From Prauserella salsuginis (GTDB taxonomy: Bacteria > Actinomycetota > Actinomycetes > Mycobacteriales > Pseudonocardiaceae), in NCBI RefSeq assembly GCF_024648885.1, contig NZ_JANBBF010000010.1:620001-684000 (forward strand): 64,000 nt of DNA, written 5' to 3'. The notes under the pieces are model-generated. The model ran no database searches and was not told the DNA's origin. It was given only the letters and a program-made list of their open reading frames with translations. Position 1 is the stretch's first letter, and the number at the start of each line of letters is the position of its first letter. Positions 24,565 to 34,968 of this stretch are shown piece by piece. The translations under genes were made by a program, and so were the position numbers.

Positions 24565-24720
24565 GGATGCGGTCGCGCGTCAGTGTGTCGATGAGGGGCG
24601 GCGGTCGAGTGACCGGTGGGCGCAACTTCGGCTCCGGAACCTGCGACACGGGCCCCGGAAAACGCAACACGGCCTCCGGAATCCGCAACACGGGTCCCGG
24701 AGGCCGCAACACGCGGTGGG
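24565..24720 (-). repeat. Mosaic intergenic element: CCGTGTTGCG array, conserved block and hairpin
   Basis: Read on the minus strand directly after the SGNH hydrolase stop: four CGTGTTGCG-type units of about 21 bp (24630-24715), then the block GCGCCCACCGGTCAC...CCGCCGCCCC (24595-24623), then a GCGCG-containing stem remnant near 24571-24590. The same block order recurs at 39143-39245. Confidence 0.65.
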
Positions 24721-25647
24721 TCAGTTCTCGGCGGGGTCGACCAGGGAGGAGCGGGTGACGGCCGAGGGCGCCGTGGCCGCCGCAGCAGTGGCCGCCGACG
24801 CCGTGGCCGTTGCGGTTGCGGAGGCCGTAGACGCGGTGGTGGTTCCGGCGACCTGCTGGCACAGCTGCGCCGAGACCGCAGATTCGCGCAGCGGGGCCAG
24901 CCGGGGGCGCTTCGGGGTGATGCCGTCGCCGAGCGATTCGCCGCGCAGTTGCCGGCGGATCCACGGCAGCAGGTGCGCCCTGGTCCACTCGAGGTCGCTG
25001 CGGCGGAGCATGAGCCAGTTCGGGTCGCCGTCGGTCTCCGGCCACGGTTCACGCCAGTCCTGCGCCGTGGGCACGCCCAGCACCTCCGCGGTGCGAAGTG
25101 CGATCCGCCGGTGCGCCTCGGGCGTGAAGTGCAGCCGGTCGTCGCTCCACGCGCGGATGTCGTGCAATGTGTCCATGGACCAGAGGTCGACGATCTTCGT
25201 ATCGTGCCGGTCGGCGATCGCGCGCAGGTGCGCGTTGTAGATCGCGACCTTGCCCCGCAGCATGTTGATCACCGACATGCTCTTCGTGTCGGGTCCGGTG
25301 AAGATCAGCACCTCGATGCCCGCGGCACGGAGCGCGGCGATGCCGTCCTCGAACTCGGCGGCCTTCGCGTCGACGTCGGCGCCGGGCACGATGATGTCGT
25401 TGCCGCCCGCGCACACCGTGACCAGGTCGGGCTTGGTCTCCAGCGCCACCGGCAGCTGCTCGGTCATGATCTCGGTCAGCATCTTGCCGCGGATGGCGAG
25501 ATTGGCGTACGCGAAGTCGGGGGAGCCGTCGGCGAGGATCTCGGCGAGCCGGTCGGCCCAGCCGCGGTACGTGCCGTCGGGTCGCTCGTCGTTCATGCCC
25601 TCGGTGAAGCTGTCCCCGATCGCAACGAAGCTGCGGTATCCGGTCAC
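24721..25647 (-). CDS. SGNH/GDSL hydrolase
   Basis: 308 residues from GTG at 25647, supported by GGAGGGAGAC just upstream. SGNH blocks: FVAIGDSFTEGM (nucleophile Ser), LAIRGKM (Gly), VCAGGNDII (Asn) and DDRLHFTPEAHRRIA (Asp/His). The family hydrolyses esters of acyl, acetyl or sugar substrates. The product is probably cytosolic, since it starts directly with the hydrolase fold. After residue 260 it has a Thr/Ala-rich tail (TTTASTASATATAT) that is probably disordered. Confidence 0.87.
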   Translation of the reverse strand: MTGYRSFVAIGDSFTEGMNDERPDGTYRGWADRLAEILADGSPDFAYANLAIRGKMLTEIMTEQLPVALETKPDLVTVCAGGNDIIVPGADVDAKAAEFEDGIAALRAAGIEVLIFTGPDTKSMSVINMLRGKVAIYNAHLRAIADRHDTKIVDLWSMDTLHDIRAWSDDRLHFTPEAHRRIALRTAEVLGVPTAQDWREPWPETDGDPNWLMLRRSDLEWTRAHLLPWIRRQLRGESLGDGITPKRPRLAPLRESAVSAQLCQQVAGTTTASTASATATATASAATAAAATAPSAVTRSSLVDPAEN

Positions 25648-25880
25648 GACGTCTCCCTCCGCCCTGTACGCGCATTCTCCCAGTTGATCAACAACCGGCC
25701 GGAGGCGCGTTCTTCCCCGAGGGGCCTGCGTCGCGGGCGCCGGTCGGACCAAGACTGCCAGTCTCCTCCTCCGAGGGGATCTACGCAGCCGTAATGTGGG
25801 CACCGGAGGGTTGGGTGTGGTGAAGGTAACGTGGGCGGAACCGGCGATGCGGGTGCGCGGAATCAGGCAGGGTGGAGATC

Positions 25881-26834
25881 GTGAGTGACACGCCGCCGCA
25901 CGAGCCTCCCGGCGAGGTGCCACCGCGCCGCGAGCAGGCTCCGCACACCGACGCAGCCGAGCGCAGCGAACAGGCACCGCAGCGCGGGACGGACCGACGT
26001 CGCGAGTCGCTGGCGAGCCTGTTGGGCGGGCGCAAGGGTGCGATCGATGCGAGCCTGCCGCCGGTGGCGTTCGTCGTCGGCTGGCTCGTGTCGGGTTCGT
26101 CGATCGGCTGGGGTGCGGCTGCCGCGATCGCGCTGAGCGTGGTCATCGGCTGTTTCCGGCTCGCCCGCGGCGACAAGGTCAGGGCGGTGCTGATCAGCCT
26201 GGCCGCTGTCGTGCTCGCAGCATTGATCGCCCTGCGCACCGGCCGTGCGCAGGACTTCTTCCTCATTCAGTTGCTGTCCAATGTGGCCAGCGCGCTCGCG
26301 TGGGCCGTGAGTATCGCGATCCGGTGGCCGTTGCTCGGCGTGGTCGTCGGCACCGTGCTCGGGCAGAAGACGCGTTGGCGGTCGGATCCGGATCTGCTGC
26401 GGGCGTACTCGCGCGCGAGCTGGGTGTGGGTGTTCGGCCAGTACACGCTGCGTATCGCGGTGTTCGGCGTGCTGTGGTGGGCCGGGGAGGTCGTCGCCCT
26501 CGGTGTCGCGCGCACGGTGCTGTCGTGGCCGCTGGTCGCGCTGACCGTCGGGGTGAGCGGTTGGGTGCTGCATCGTTCGTTGCCGGCGGAACACCCGGGG
26601 CTGCGGCATCCCGTGCCGCCCGCGGCGCGCGAAGCGGGGGCGTCCGACGGTGACCCGGCCGACGGGGAGTCGTCCGACGCCCCGGGGCAGTCCCACAAGG
26701 AGTCGGGGTGGTCCTGCGGGGATACCGGGACCTCGACGGAGGCAACCGAGGGTAGAGCGGCGGACGCGATCGATTCGGACGCATCCCCCGGTGGTACGAA
26801 CGCGCGGTCCGCACCACCGGGGTGCGACAGGTAG
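25881..26834 (+). CDS. DUF3159 family membrane protein
   Basis: 317 residues from GTG at 25881 (GTG at 25872 is also possible; GGTGGAG lies between them). After a charged 50-residue N-terminus comes the DUF3159 core: SLLGGRKGAIDASLPPVAFV, then five or six membrane segments including VWVFGQYTLRIAVFGVLWW. The C-terminal 75 residues are Gly/Asp/Ser-rich and disordered. Function unknown; widespread in actinobacteria. It stands alone and converges on the amino-sugar operon with a terminator between. Confidence 0.83.
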   Translation: MSDTPPHEPPGEVPPRREQAPHTDAAERSEQAPQRGTDRRRESLASLLGGRKGAIDASLPPVAFVVGWLVSGSSIGWGAAAAIALSVVIGCFRLARGDKVRAVLISLAAVVLAALIALRTGRAQDFFLIQLLSNVASALAWAVSIAIRWPLLGVVVGTVLGQKTRWRSDPDLLRAYSRASWVWVFGQYTLRIAVFGVLWWAGEVVALGVARTVLSWPLVALTVGVSGWVLHRSLPAEHPGLRHPVPPAAREAGASDGDPADGESSDAPGQSHKESGWSCGDTGTSTEATEGRAADAIDSDASPGGTNARSAPPGCDR

Positions 26835-26870
26835 GCGGCCCCCGGCGAGGGGGGAGGTCCGGGGGCCGCC
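26834..26870. terminator. Bidirectional hairpin terminator
   Basis: GGCGGCCCCCGG (26834-26845) pairs with CCGGGGGCCGCC (26859-26870), a perfect 12-bp stem with a 13-nt loop. It begins at the last base of the DUF3159 stop codon and ends two bases before the kinase stop. Confidence 0.8.
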
Positions 26871-26872
26871 GG

Positions 26873-27805
26873 TCACCCTACTCTGTTCGGGTGAGGTATG
26901 CGGCGACCGAACCCCCTTAGCGCGGCGAGCCACGCGGCGCCCAGCACCCCGTCCTTGCTTTCTCGCACGTCACGGTCGCGCAGGCGATCGTGGATGCGCA
27001 TACGCACCGGGCTGGCTGCCCCGAGGACGCTGCCGACGAGCACGATCGGCGTGGTCTCGTCGCTGTCGCGGGCCGCGAGAGCGATGTCGATCAGCCGGTC
27101 AGCGGCGTCGTCGGCGATGCGCGCCGCGACGGGGTCGGACTCCACCGCCGCGCTCACGAGTGGTGCGAACCGGGCCAGCTGGACGGGCGGCTCCCCGTTG
27201 ACGACGGTGATGAGCAAGTGGAACGCGCGCGGCGCCGCGGGATCGACCCCGGCTTCCGACAATACCGACGACGTCAGCTCACCGAGTGGATCGCCCCTGG
27301 TCAGTGCGTCGAGCGTGGCTCGGACCGCCTCCCTGCCGATCCAGAAACCCGATCCCTCGTCGCCGAGCAGCCAGCCGTAACCGCCGGAGACCGACACCAT
27401 CTGCCGGTCGCGGATCCGTCCAGCGATCGATCCCGTGCCTGCGACGAGGACCGTGCCGTCCGGCGCGTCCGTGGCCGACGCGAACGCCGTCTCGGCGTCG
27501 GAGACCACGTGCGGCGTGACGTCGAAGCCCGCCTCCCGCCACGTCCGTTCGAACAGCGATGCGACGGCCGGGTCGGTCAGCTTGCTCGAACCCGCCATCC
27601 CGACGACGCACTCGCCCAGTTCGGCGCGGTCGAGGTCGATGGTGGCCGCGGCGACGGCCTCGGCGATGGCGGACGCGGCCTTCTCCGGCGGGTGCGAGTT
27701 GGGGTTCGCACCGCCCGCGCGGCCGGTGCCGAGCACGCGCATGCCGGCGTCGACCGCGCACGCCCTGGTGCTGGTGCCGCCCGCGTCCACTCCGACGACG
27801 TACAT
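26873..27805 (-). CDS. N-acetylglucosamine kinase-like, BadF/BadG ATPase family
   Basis: 310 residues. ASKHA kinase motifs: YVVGVDAGGTSTRACAVD (phosphate 1), VVSDAETAFASA (phosphate 2 region), VLVAGTGSIAGRI (adenosine) and GWLLGDEGSGFWIGR (hallmark of GlcNAc kinases such as NagK). It probably phosphorylates GlcNAc or a related amino sugar in the cytoplasm. Its ATG overlaps the SIS gene stop (TGATG), so the two are coupled. Controlled by the divergent DasR-like regulator through the dre site (inference). Confidence 0.85.
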   Translation of the reverse strand: MYVVGVDAGGTSTRACAVDAGMRVLGTGRAGGANPNSHPPEKAASAIAEAVAAATIDLDRAELGECVVGMAGSSKLTDPAVASLFERTWREAGFDVTPHVVSDAETAFASATDAPDGTVLVAGTGSIAGRIRDRQMVSVSGGYGWLLGDEGSGFWIGREAVRATLDALTRGDPLGELTSSVLSEAGVDPAAPRAFHLLITVVNGEPPVQLARFAPLVSAAVESDPVAARIADDAADRLIDIALAARDSDETTPIVLVGSVLGAASPVRMRIHDRLRDRDVRESKDGVLGAAWLAALRGFGRRIPHPNRVG

Positions 27806-28848
27806 CAGCGGGTCTTCGTCACTTTGTGCAGGCCACGCGGGTTGTCGGGGTTGCCGCCCCTGGCGAGCGACAGGTGCAGCGCCAGCCGCTGCACCGGAAG
27901 GATCTCCAGGATCGGTGCCACCTCTTCGGCCGTTTCGGGGACGTCGATGCGCAGCGCCGCGGGCATCGAGGACGCCGCCGAGCCGACCGCGAGCACGTCC
28001 GCGCCGCGCTCGCCGACCGCACGCAGCACGTCGCCCATCACCTCGCCACCGCGGCCGACGCTGGCCATGCCCAGCACGGCCGTCTCCTCGTCGACGGCCG
28101 CGACCGGCCCGTGCAACAGGTCCGCACCGCTGTAGGCGTGCGTCTGCAGGTAACTCGTCTCGGCGAGTTTCAGCGACGATTCAAGGGCCGAGGCGTACGA
28201 GTAGCCACGGGCGGCCGCGATCACCCGGTCGGCGAAGCGGTACCGGTCCACGGCGCGGGAGACCTGGTCGGCCGAGTCGCGCAACGTGGCCTCGGCGCGC
28301 TCGCCGATGTCGGCGACCGCGCCGCCGTCGCCGCCGCGAATGGCGTCGACCAGCAGATACAGCGTCAGCAGCGTCGCCGTGTACGTCTTCGTGGCCGCGA
28401 CGGCCTTCTCCTCGCCTGCGCCGATGTCCACGGCGAGATCCGCGGCCGAGAACAGTTCCGACGACCGTGTGTTGCTGACCGCGACCGTGCGTGCACCGGC
28501 CTCGCTCGCCGCCCGGGTCACCTCGAGCAGGTCGGGGGAACCGCCGCTCTGGCTGACCGAGACGACGAGGACGTCCCGCAGGTCGGGGCGCGCGCCGTAG
28601 AGCGTCGTCGTCGAAGGCGACACCAGTCCGACCGGAATGCCGAGGAGCACTTCGATCAGGTATTTCGCGTAGATCGCGGCGTGGTCGCTGGAGCCGCGGG
28701 CCGCCAGTAGTGCGAACCGCGGACGGTGCCGGGCGATGTCGGCTGCGACGGCCGCGATCTCGGCGCGATGCTCGGCGATCGTGGCCAGCATGTCGGGCTG
28801 CTGGTCGATCTCCGCGGTCATCAGCGCGCCGGGCTGCGCATCGGTCAC
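27805..28848 (-). CDS. SIS-domain sugar isomerase/deaminase (NagB-II / GlmS C-terminal-like)
   Basis: 347 residues with two SIS modules: LLAARGSSDHAAIYAKYLIE with VVSVSQSGGSPDLLEVTRAA in the first, and ASALESSLKLAETSYLQTHA in the second. The glutaminase half of GlmS is absent. Such proteins deaminate or isomerise glucosamine-6-phosphate (NagB-II). With the downstream kinase it would take GlcNAc to fructose-6-phosphate if a deacetylase (nagA) is elsewhere. A second in-frame Met at residue 10 is an alternative start. Upstream palindrome is the DasR operator. Confidence 0.85.
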   Translation of the reverse strand: MTDAQPGALMTAEIDQQPDMLATIAEHRAEIAAVAADIARHRPRFALLAARGSSDHAAIYAKYLIEVLLGIPVGLVSPSTTTLYGARPDLRDVLVVSVSQSGGSPDLLEVTRAASEAGARTVAVSNTRSSELFSAADLAVDIGAGEEKAVAATKTYTATLLTLYLLVDAIRGGDGGAVADIGERAEATLRDSADQVSRAVDRYRFADRVIAAARGYSYASALESSLKLAETSYLQTHAYSGADLLHGPVAAVDEETAVLGMASVGRGGEVMGDVLRAVGERGADVLAVGSAASSMPAALRIDVPETAEEVAPILEILPVQRLALHLSLARGGNPDNPRGLHKVTKTR

Positions 28849-28870
28849 GATGCTCCTCTCAAATCCCCGT

Positions 28871-28886
28871 TAAGGTCTAGACCAAT
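28871..28886. promoter_or_regulatory. dre site (DasR responsive element)
   Basis: GGTCTAGACC (28874-28883) is the perfect palindromic core of the actinomycete dre consensus AGTGGTCTAGACCACT; 12 of 16 positions of 28871-28886 agree. It lies between the SIS-kinase operon (-) and the dasR-like gene (+), so one site can control both. A partial second copy, ATACTAGAC, follows at 28886-28894. Confidence 0.85.
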
Positions 28887-28965
28887 ACTAGACAGGTTGA
28901 ACATGGGCCGCGAAGGGTAGTTTGGCGGGTAAGGCGTTTCGGGGCGCTGGAGTGGAGGAGTCGCC

Positions 28966-29721
28966 ATGTTGGAGGTTTCCGGAGCCAAGGGCGGTACGGC
29001 AACCGTCGCACGAGGAGGACGGGAGCCGAAGTACTGGGCTCTCAAGCAGCATCTGCTGGATCAGCTGGATTCGCTACCCCCGGGGGCACCGATCCCCACG
29101 GAGCGTGCGCTCGCCGGCGAGTTCCACGTCTCCCGCACGACGGTCCGGCAGGCGCTGGCGGACCTGACCGCGGAGGGCAGGCTGCATCGGGTGCAGGGCA
29201 AGGGCACGTTCGCCGCTGAGCCGAAGGTGGCGCAGCGGCTGCAGCTCTCGTCCTACACCGAGGACATGCTGGCGCAGGGGCTGGAACCCTCGTCGCAGTT
29301 GCTCGAGGTGGACGAGGTGTTCGCGGAGGGTGACCTGCCGAAACTGCTCGGTATCCGTACCGGCGCGAAGGTGCTGTTGTTGCGGAGGCTGCGGCTCGCC
29401 GACGACGAGCCGATGGCACTCGAGACGACACATCTTCCGCTTGCGCGGTTCCGCGGGCTGAAGCGGCAGATGATCGAGGGCGGGTCGCTGTACGAGGCGC
29501 TCGCCGAGCGGTACGGCGTCGAGATGGACCGGGCCGAGGAGACGATCGAGACCTCGCTCGCCGGTCCGGAGGAGGCCGAACTGCTGGGCGCCGACGTCGG
29601 TGTCCCGGTGCTGCTGCTGAACCGGCAGACGTTCGGTTCCGACGGCAAGCCGGTCGAGTTCGTCCGGTCGATCTATCGCGGTGATCGCTACAAGTTCGTC
29701 ACCACCCTCACGAGGCCGTAG
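28966..29721 (+). CDS. dasR: GntR/HutC-family regulator, DasR-like
   Basis: 251 residues from ATG at 28966. N-terminal winged helix: PIPTERALAGEFHVSRTTVRQALADL and GRLHRVQGKGTFAAEP. C-terminal UTRA effector domain ends SIYRGDRYKFVTTLTRP, the HutC-type ending. In streptomycetes DasR senses glucosamine-6-phosphate and controls GlcNAc uptake, metabolism and development. The dre site and adjacent amino-sugar genes support orthology. The in-frame codons before residue 21 are less conserved, so a slightly shorter product is possible. Confidence 0.85.
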   Translation: MLEVSGAKGGTATVARGGREPKYWALKQHLLDQLDSLPPGAPIPTERALAGEFHVSRTTVRQALADLTAEGRLHRVQGKGTFAAEPKVAQRLQLSSYTEDMLAQGLEPSSQLLEVDEVFAEGDLPKLLGIRTGAKVLLLRRLRLADDEPMALETTHLPLARFRGLKRQMIEGGSLYEALAERYGVEMDRAEETIETSLAGPEEAELLGADVGVPVLLLNRQTFGSDGKPVEFVRSIYRGDRYKFVTTLTRP

Positions 29722-29878
29722 CCGGTCGCGGTGCTTCACCGTGGCTTTACCGTCCTATGTGGACGTCGGCAGGGTGTCCGCGCTCACGCGAATAGTTCTC
29801 GCTTTTCCGAAACGACGGGACCACCGAATGCGATGCATTGGGTAAGGGCGAGGGATGTGAGCGCGGACCAGAGGGGCT

Positions 29879-30961
29879 ATGACCGACGACGACAGGATTC
29901 ACGAAGACAGCAGAGCACGGAGAGTCGGACAGGGGGGCGCGGCAGGCCGCGGTGCCGCGGACGGCACGGTGCCACACGCCGCGGCAGGCGGTGCGGCAGC
30001 CGACGGCGGTGCTAGGGCAGCCGACGGTACTGCAGCCGACCATGCCGCAGCCGACCGTGCTGCAGCCGACGCCGGCAATGCGGCGGGCGAGGAGAAGGAG
30101 AAGTCCGGGCTGCGGCCCGCTCCGGTCATCGCGGGCGGGATCGCGGCGACTACGGCGGCCTTCCTGTGCTCGTTCTTCGGCGTGTACGGGACGGTCATCG
30201 GTGCGGGCGCGATCAGCGTGCTGAGCACCGTCGGCAGCGAGCTGTACCTGCGTTCGATCCGCCGTTCCAGGGAGGCCGCGCGCAAGGCGAAGGCCAAGGC
30301 CGCGGCGCTCGCCGAGGCGAAGACCGGAGGCCGGGCGCGGGGCCGCACCGCGGTGTTGCGCTTGCCCGCGACGCAGCAGGGCTCGACGGCGGGGCCGACG
30401 ACGCGCAGGATCCTGTCGAACGCGGACCAGCCCACCGACCGGCTCCCCGTCGGCAGCCTCACGGCTGTGCAACGGGCGGACGCTGACGCGGACCCGGCGT
30501 CGGAAAGGTCGAACGGGATGCGCGACCTGCTCCGGCGGCGGTGGCCGGTGCTGGCAGCGACCAGCGTCGTGGTGTTCGGCATCGGAATGCTGGTGCTCAC
30601 CGGTTTCGAGCTGGCCACGGGCGGTTCGCTGAACGGTCAGGGGCGCAGCACGGTCGGTGCGATCGTCGGCGACCGCGGTCCGTCCGATTCCGAGGACGGC
30701 GTCAGGGACGGACGCGACGGCGACGCGCCCGCGACGACGGACGATCGCGCTCCCGTCGAGTCGGAGGATCCCACCGGCGAGGCCACTCCCACCGAGGAGG
30801 CGCCGCAGCCTTCGGAGGAACAGGAAGGTCAGCAGCCGGGCGAGGACCGGCCGACCGAGGAGCCGGAGCCGACCGACGAGCCGACGGATGTCGAGGAACC
30901 GGCGGACACGCCCGAGCAGCCCGCCGAACCCGAAGGGGACGAGGCAACGCCTGCACCCTGA
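29879..30961 (+). CDS. Two-span membrane protein with low-complexity ends
   Basis: 360 residues: an Ala-rich N-terminal region with AADHAAADRAAAD repeats, a first hydrophobic hairpin (APVIAGGIAATTAAFLCSFF, then GTVIGAGAISVLSTVGSELY), a basic linker (RKAKAKAAALAEAK), one more span (WPVLAATSVVVFGIGMLVLT) and an acidic Pro/Glu-rich tail likely outside the membrane. Homologues occur across actinobacteria without known role. The repeated AAD codons (GCAGCCGAC) suggest length variability. Confidence 0.7.
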   Translation: MTDDDRIHEDSRARRVGQGGAAGRGAADGTVPHAAAGGAAADGGARAADGTAADHAAADRAAADAGNAAGEEKEKSGLRPAPVIAGGIAATTAAFLCSFFGVYGTVIGAGAISVLSTVGSELYLRSIRRSREAARKAKAKAAALAEAKTGGRARGRTAVLRLPATQQGSTAGPTTRRILSNADQPTDRLPVGSLTAVQRADADADPASERSNGMRDLLRRRWPVLAATSVVVFGIGMLVLTGFELATGGSLNGQGRSTVGAIVGDRGPSDSEDGVRDGRDGDAPATTDDRAPVESEDPTGEATPTEEAPQPSEEQEGQQPGEDRPTEEPEPTDEPTDVEEPADTPEQPAEPEGDEATPAP

Positions 30962-31094
30962 CCGGCACACCTGACCGCCGCGCCTCACCGGCGCCCGCCG
31001 TCGGCAGCAGGACACGCTCGAGGCCAACACGCGCGAGGCCAACACGCGCGAGGAGGCAGCCCCGCGTCGGAACGGCGTGTCCTGCGCCCGGCCG

Positions 31095-31178
31095 AGTGCA
31101 GGACACGCGGTGCTGAGTGCAGGACACGCGGTGCTGAGTGCAGGACACGCGGTGCCGAGTGCAGGACACGCGGGGCGG
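31095..31178. repeat. Four-unit 21-bp tandem array downstream of thiE
   Basis: GAGTGCAGGACACGCGGTGCT occurs at 31095, 31116, 31137 and 31158, three copies nearly identical. Read on the minus strand, the sense of thiE, it is CACCGCGTGTCCTGCACTC, the same word found in the array after the MarR gene near 34683-34790. The two loci thus share a private unit. Confidence 0.85.
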
Positions 31179-31188
31179 TCCCGGAGGA

Positions 31189-31839
31189 CTACAGCAGCGA
31201 GGCGCGAAGGGTGGCTGCGGCCGACCGCGGGTCGTCGGCATCGGTGATGGCACGCACCACGACGGCGCGGTCGACGCCCGCGGTCCGTACCTCCGGCATG
31301 CGCTCGGCGTCGATACCACCGATCGCGAACCACGGTCGTTGCGAGTCGACCGTGTCCGCCACGTCCCGCACCAGATCGAGTCCCGGAGCGCTGCGGCCCG
31401 GTTTCGTCGGGGTCGGCCAGCACGGGCCCACACAGAAGTAGTCGACGCCCGGCTCGGACGCCGCTGCGCGAGCCTGGTCGAGCGAGTGTGTCGACCGGCC
31501 GATCACGGTGTCCTCGCCCACGACGCGGCGGGCGTGCGTCACCGGGAGGTCGTCCTGACCGAGGTGCAGCACGTCCGCTCCCGCCGCCAGCGCGATGTCG
31601 GCACGGTCGTTGACGGCCAGCAGCGCACCGCGGCGGGCGCAGACCTCGGCGAGCGTCTCGAGCGCGGCGAGTTCGTCGGCCGCCTCCATCGCGGGCTTCT
31701 CGCGCAGCTGGATGATGTCGACGCCGCCCGCGAGTGCCGCATCGGCGAACTCCGCGAGGTCGGGGCGCATCGGTGTGCACAGGTACAACCGCGCGTCGGA
31801 GAGGCGCGCGCGAATCCGATCACCGCTCAGGCCGGGCAT
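31189..31839 (-). CDS. thiE: Thiamine-phosphate synthase
   Basis: 216 residues from ATG at 31839; the longer frame to 31926 crosses into the riboswitch. It joins HMP-pyrophosphate with the thiazole phosphate to give thiamine phosphate. TIM-barrel motifs: [65 protein letters not shown] and [11 protein letters not shown]. Divergent from thiOSG with the TPP riboswitch on the other strand; order as in M. tuberculosis Rv0414c-Rv0417. Confidence 0.95.
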   Translation of the reverse strand: MPGLSGDRIRARLSDARLYLCTPMRPDLAEFADAALAGGVDIIQLREKPAMEAADELAALETLAEVCARRGALLAVNDRADIALAAGADVLHLGQDDLPVTHARRVVGEDTVIGRSTHSLDQARAAASEPGVDYFCVGPCWPTPTKPGRSAPGLDLVRDVADTVDSQRPWFAIGGIDAERMPEVRTAGVDRAVVVRAITDADDPRSAAATLRASLL

Positions 31840-31875
31840 GGCATCACGGTAGCGCGCCGCGGTAGGTTGGTGGTG

Positions 31876-31981
31876 TCCGCACGGGAGCCCTGCCGGGCTG
31901 AGAGGGAGCACCGGGCCGAGTCGCATCGGCGCTGACTCCGACCGTGGAACCTGATCCGGATCATGCCGGCGCAGGGAGCGT
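31876..31981 (+). promoter_or_regulatory. TPP riboswitch (THI element) upstream of thiO
   Basis: The element has the conserved pieces in order: ACGGGAGCC (P2 start), GGCTGAGAGGG (31896-31906, TPP pyrimidine pocket), then CCGTGGAACCTGATCCGGAT and CATGCCGGCGCAGGGA up to 31978. It ends ten bases before the thiO ATG, so it probably hides the ribosome site when TPP binds (translational control, inference). Confidence 0.95.
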
Positions 31982-31988
31982 GAATCGT

Positions 31989-33139
31989 ATGTCCGAGTTC
32001 GCCGTTCCGGCCTCGGTCGCAGGCGCGACCGAGGTGGCCGTGGTGGGAGGCGGGGTCGTCGGCCTCGCCGTCGCGTGGCGGGCCGTGTCCGCCGGGCACC
32101 GCGTGACGTTGTTCGATCCGGCGCCGGAACGCGCTGCCTCGCGGGTCGCGGGCGGCATGCTGGCGCCGGTGACCGAGGCGTGGCCCGGTGAGGAGGACGT
32201 GCTGGAGCTCGGCGAGGAGTCGCTGCGGCGTTGGCCCGCGTTCGCAGGGGAGCTGACGGCCTGCGGGCACGATCCGGCCCTTTCGACGTCCGGTACGGTC
32301 GTCGCCGCCTTCGACCGCGCCGACGCCGAAACCCTGCACACGCTCGCCGGTTACCTGCACGAGCTCGGCCGCGAGGCGACGTACGTGCCCGCGCGACAGC
32401 TGCGGCGGATCGAACCGGGCCTTGCGGGTGCGGTCACCGGAGGGCTCGTCGTACCCGGCGACCTCGCGGTCGACACCCGTCGCCTGCTGGCTGCGTTGCA
32501 CGACGGCGCGGCGTCCCGTGGTGCGGTGACGGTGCCGGAGGAGGTCGTCGCAGTCGAGCCGGGTGTGGTGCGCACCGCGCGCGGCGAGTACCCGGCCGGG
32601 GCGATCGTGGTGGCCGCGGGCGCGTGGAGCCGGTCGCTGCTGCCGGACGTCGGCGCGCACATCCGGCCGTTGAAGGGCGAGGTCCTTCGGCTGCGCTCGC
32701 GGCGAACGACGCTGCCACCGCCGAGCGGCACGCTTCGCGCGATGGTCGAGGGCGAGCCCGTCTACCTCGTCCCGCGCGGCCGCGGTGAATCCGCCGACGG
32801 CGATCTCGTGGTCGGCGCGACACAGTACGAGGCGGGATTCGACACGGCCGTCACCGCACGCGGCGTGCGGCGGCTGCTGGATGCCGCCGAGCGCGTGTTC
32901 CCCGGCATCGCGGAGTACGAACTCGTCGAGACCGCTGCGGGCCTGCGCGCGGGCAGCGCCGACAATCTTCCGCTGCTGGGCGAGGTCGCCGACGGGGTGT
33001 ACGCCGCGACCGGTCACCACCGCGGCGGGCTGCTGCTCGCGCCCGTCACGGCGGACGCCGTCGTCGCGTGGCTCGCCGGTGGCGAACCGCCGCCCGGCGT
33101 CGCGGCGGCCCATCCCGATCGTGTGAAGGAGCGGGTGTC

Positions 33140-33143
<4 letters not shown>
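31989..33143 (+). CDS. thiO: Glycine oxidase ThiO
   Basis: 384 residues from ATG at 31989, directly after the riboswitch. FAD-dependent oxidase that turns glycine to iminoglyoxylate for thiazole formation. Rossmann motif [19 protein letters not shown]-family blocks [10 protein letters not shown] and VVAAGAWS, and C-terminal [16 protein letters not shown]. It overlaps thiS by ATGA. Start choice discards a 15-residue extension that would lie inside the riboswitch. Confidence 0.94.
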
Positions 33144-34136
<993 letters not shown>

Positions 34137-34247
34137 GGTGATCGCGTGCGGACGACTGAGCGGGACGGTTTCGGCGCCTCGTTCTCCTCGGTCGGGGGCG
34201 GGGAACGTATGGTGAACGCCCACTCGTGTGCGATCGAAGGAGCGTAG

Positions 34248-34682
34248 GTGACCACGCCGAACGATGTCCCGCATCGGCTGTTCCTGTCCATCGGGCGGCT
34301 GTCGCGAGCACTGCGGCAGGCCGGCGCGCCTGGGCCCGGCCACGGCGCGATCTCCGCGATGGCCACGCTCGACGTCCACGGTCCGCTCCGTCTCGGTGAC
34401 CTCGCGTTGAAAGAGGGCGTCGCCGCGGCCACCATGTCGCGGATCGTGGCCACCCTCGTCGAGTCCGGTTTCGTGGCCCGCGAGCCCGACCCGATCGACC
34501 GCCGCGCCTGGCTCGCCGAGCTCACCGACGAAGGCAGGCGCACGCTCCACGATGTCCAGTCGGTGCGGATCAGGGAGCTGTGCGCCCGCATCGACCGCCT
34601 GTCCGACGACCGCAGGGCCGCCCTCGAGGCAGCGCTCCCGGCGTTGGAAGCCCTCCTGGACGAGGAATCCGACCCGACATAG
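34248..34682 (+). CDS. MarR-family regulator
   Basis: 144 residues from GTG at 34248 with AAGGAG nine bases upstream. Winged helix: LRLGDLALKEGVAAATMSRIVATLVESGFVAREPD, then DRRAWLAELTDEGRR. It is alone between thiG and thiD, both of different function, so its target is unknown. The sequence family is common in actinobacteria and not thiamine-linked. Confidence 0.85.
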   Translation: MTTPNDVPHRLFLSIGRLSRALRQAGAPGPGHGAISAMATLDVHGPLRLGDLALKEGVAAATMSRIVATLVESGFVAREPDPIDRRAWLAELTDEGRRTLHDVQSVRIRELCARIDRLSDDRRAALEAALPALEALLDEESDPT

Positions 34683-34960
34683 CACCGCGTGTCCTGCGCC
34701 CACCCGTCGCCCGGCCGCCACCCCCAACGTCGCGCTGACGCGCGACTGCGCCTCCCGCGTGTCCTGCACTCAGCACCGCGTGTCCTGCGCCCGGGCCCCG
34801 TGTAGCGCCCGCCCGTCGCCCCACCGCCGCCCATCCGAGTGGTGCCGGTGCGAGCGGACGGGCGATCGTGGCGCAGGCGAACAACCGCCCGTGTTGCAGA
34901 TCCGGGCTCGTGTTGCAGGTCCGGGGCCCGTGCCTGCCCGTTCGTCGCGGTGCAGCCGTG
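34683..34960 (+). repeat. Mosaic intergenic element downstream of the MarR gene
   Basis: The element starts at the stop codon: CACCGCGTGTCCTGCGCCC (34683-34701), the block CCACCCGTCGCCCGGCCGCC (34700-34719), hairpin GTCGCGC-TGAC-GCGCGAC (34729-34746), two more GTGTCCTGC units (to 34790), a second weaker block (34803-34832), and two CGTGTTGCAG units (34890-34920). Same order of parts as at 39143-39245 read on the other strand. Confidence 0.75.
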
Positions 34961-34968
34961 TCGGCGAG

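Noticed and set aside
29747..31780. 677-residue open frame on the minus strand
   Set aside because: Antisense shadow: its sequence is Arg/Ala/Pro-rich, has no family motif, and overlaps a membrane-protein gene and thiE in other frames.
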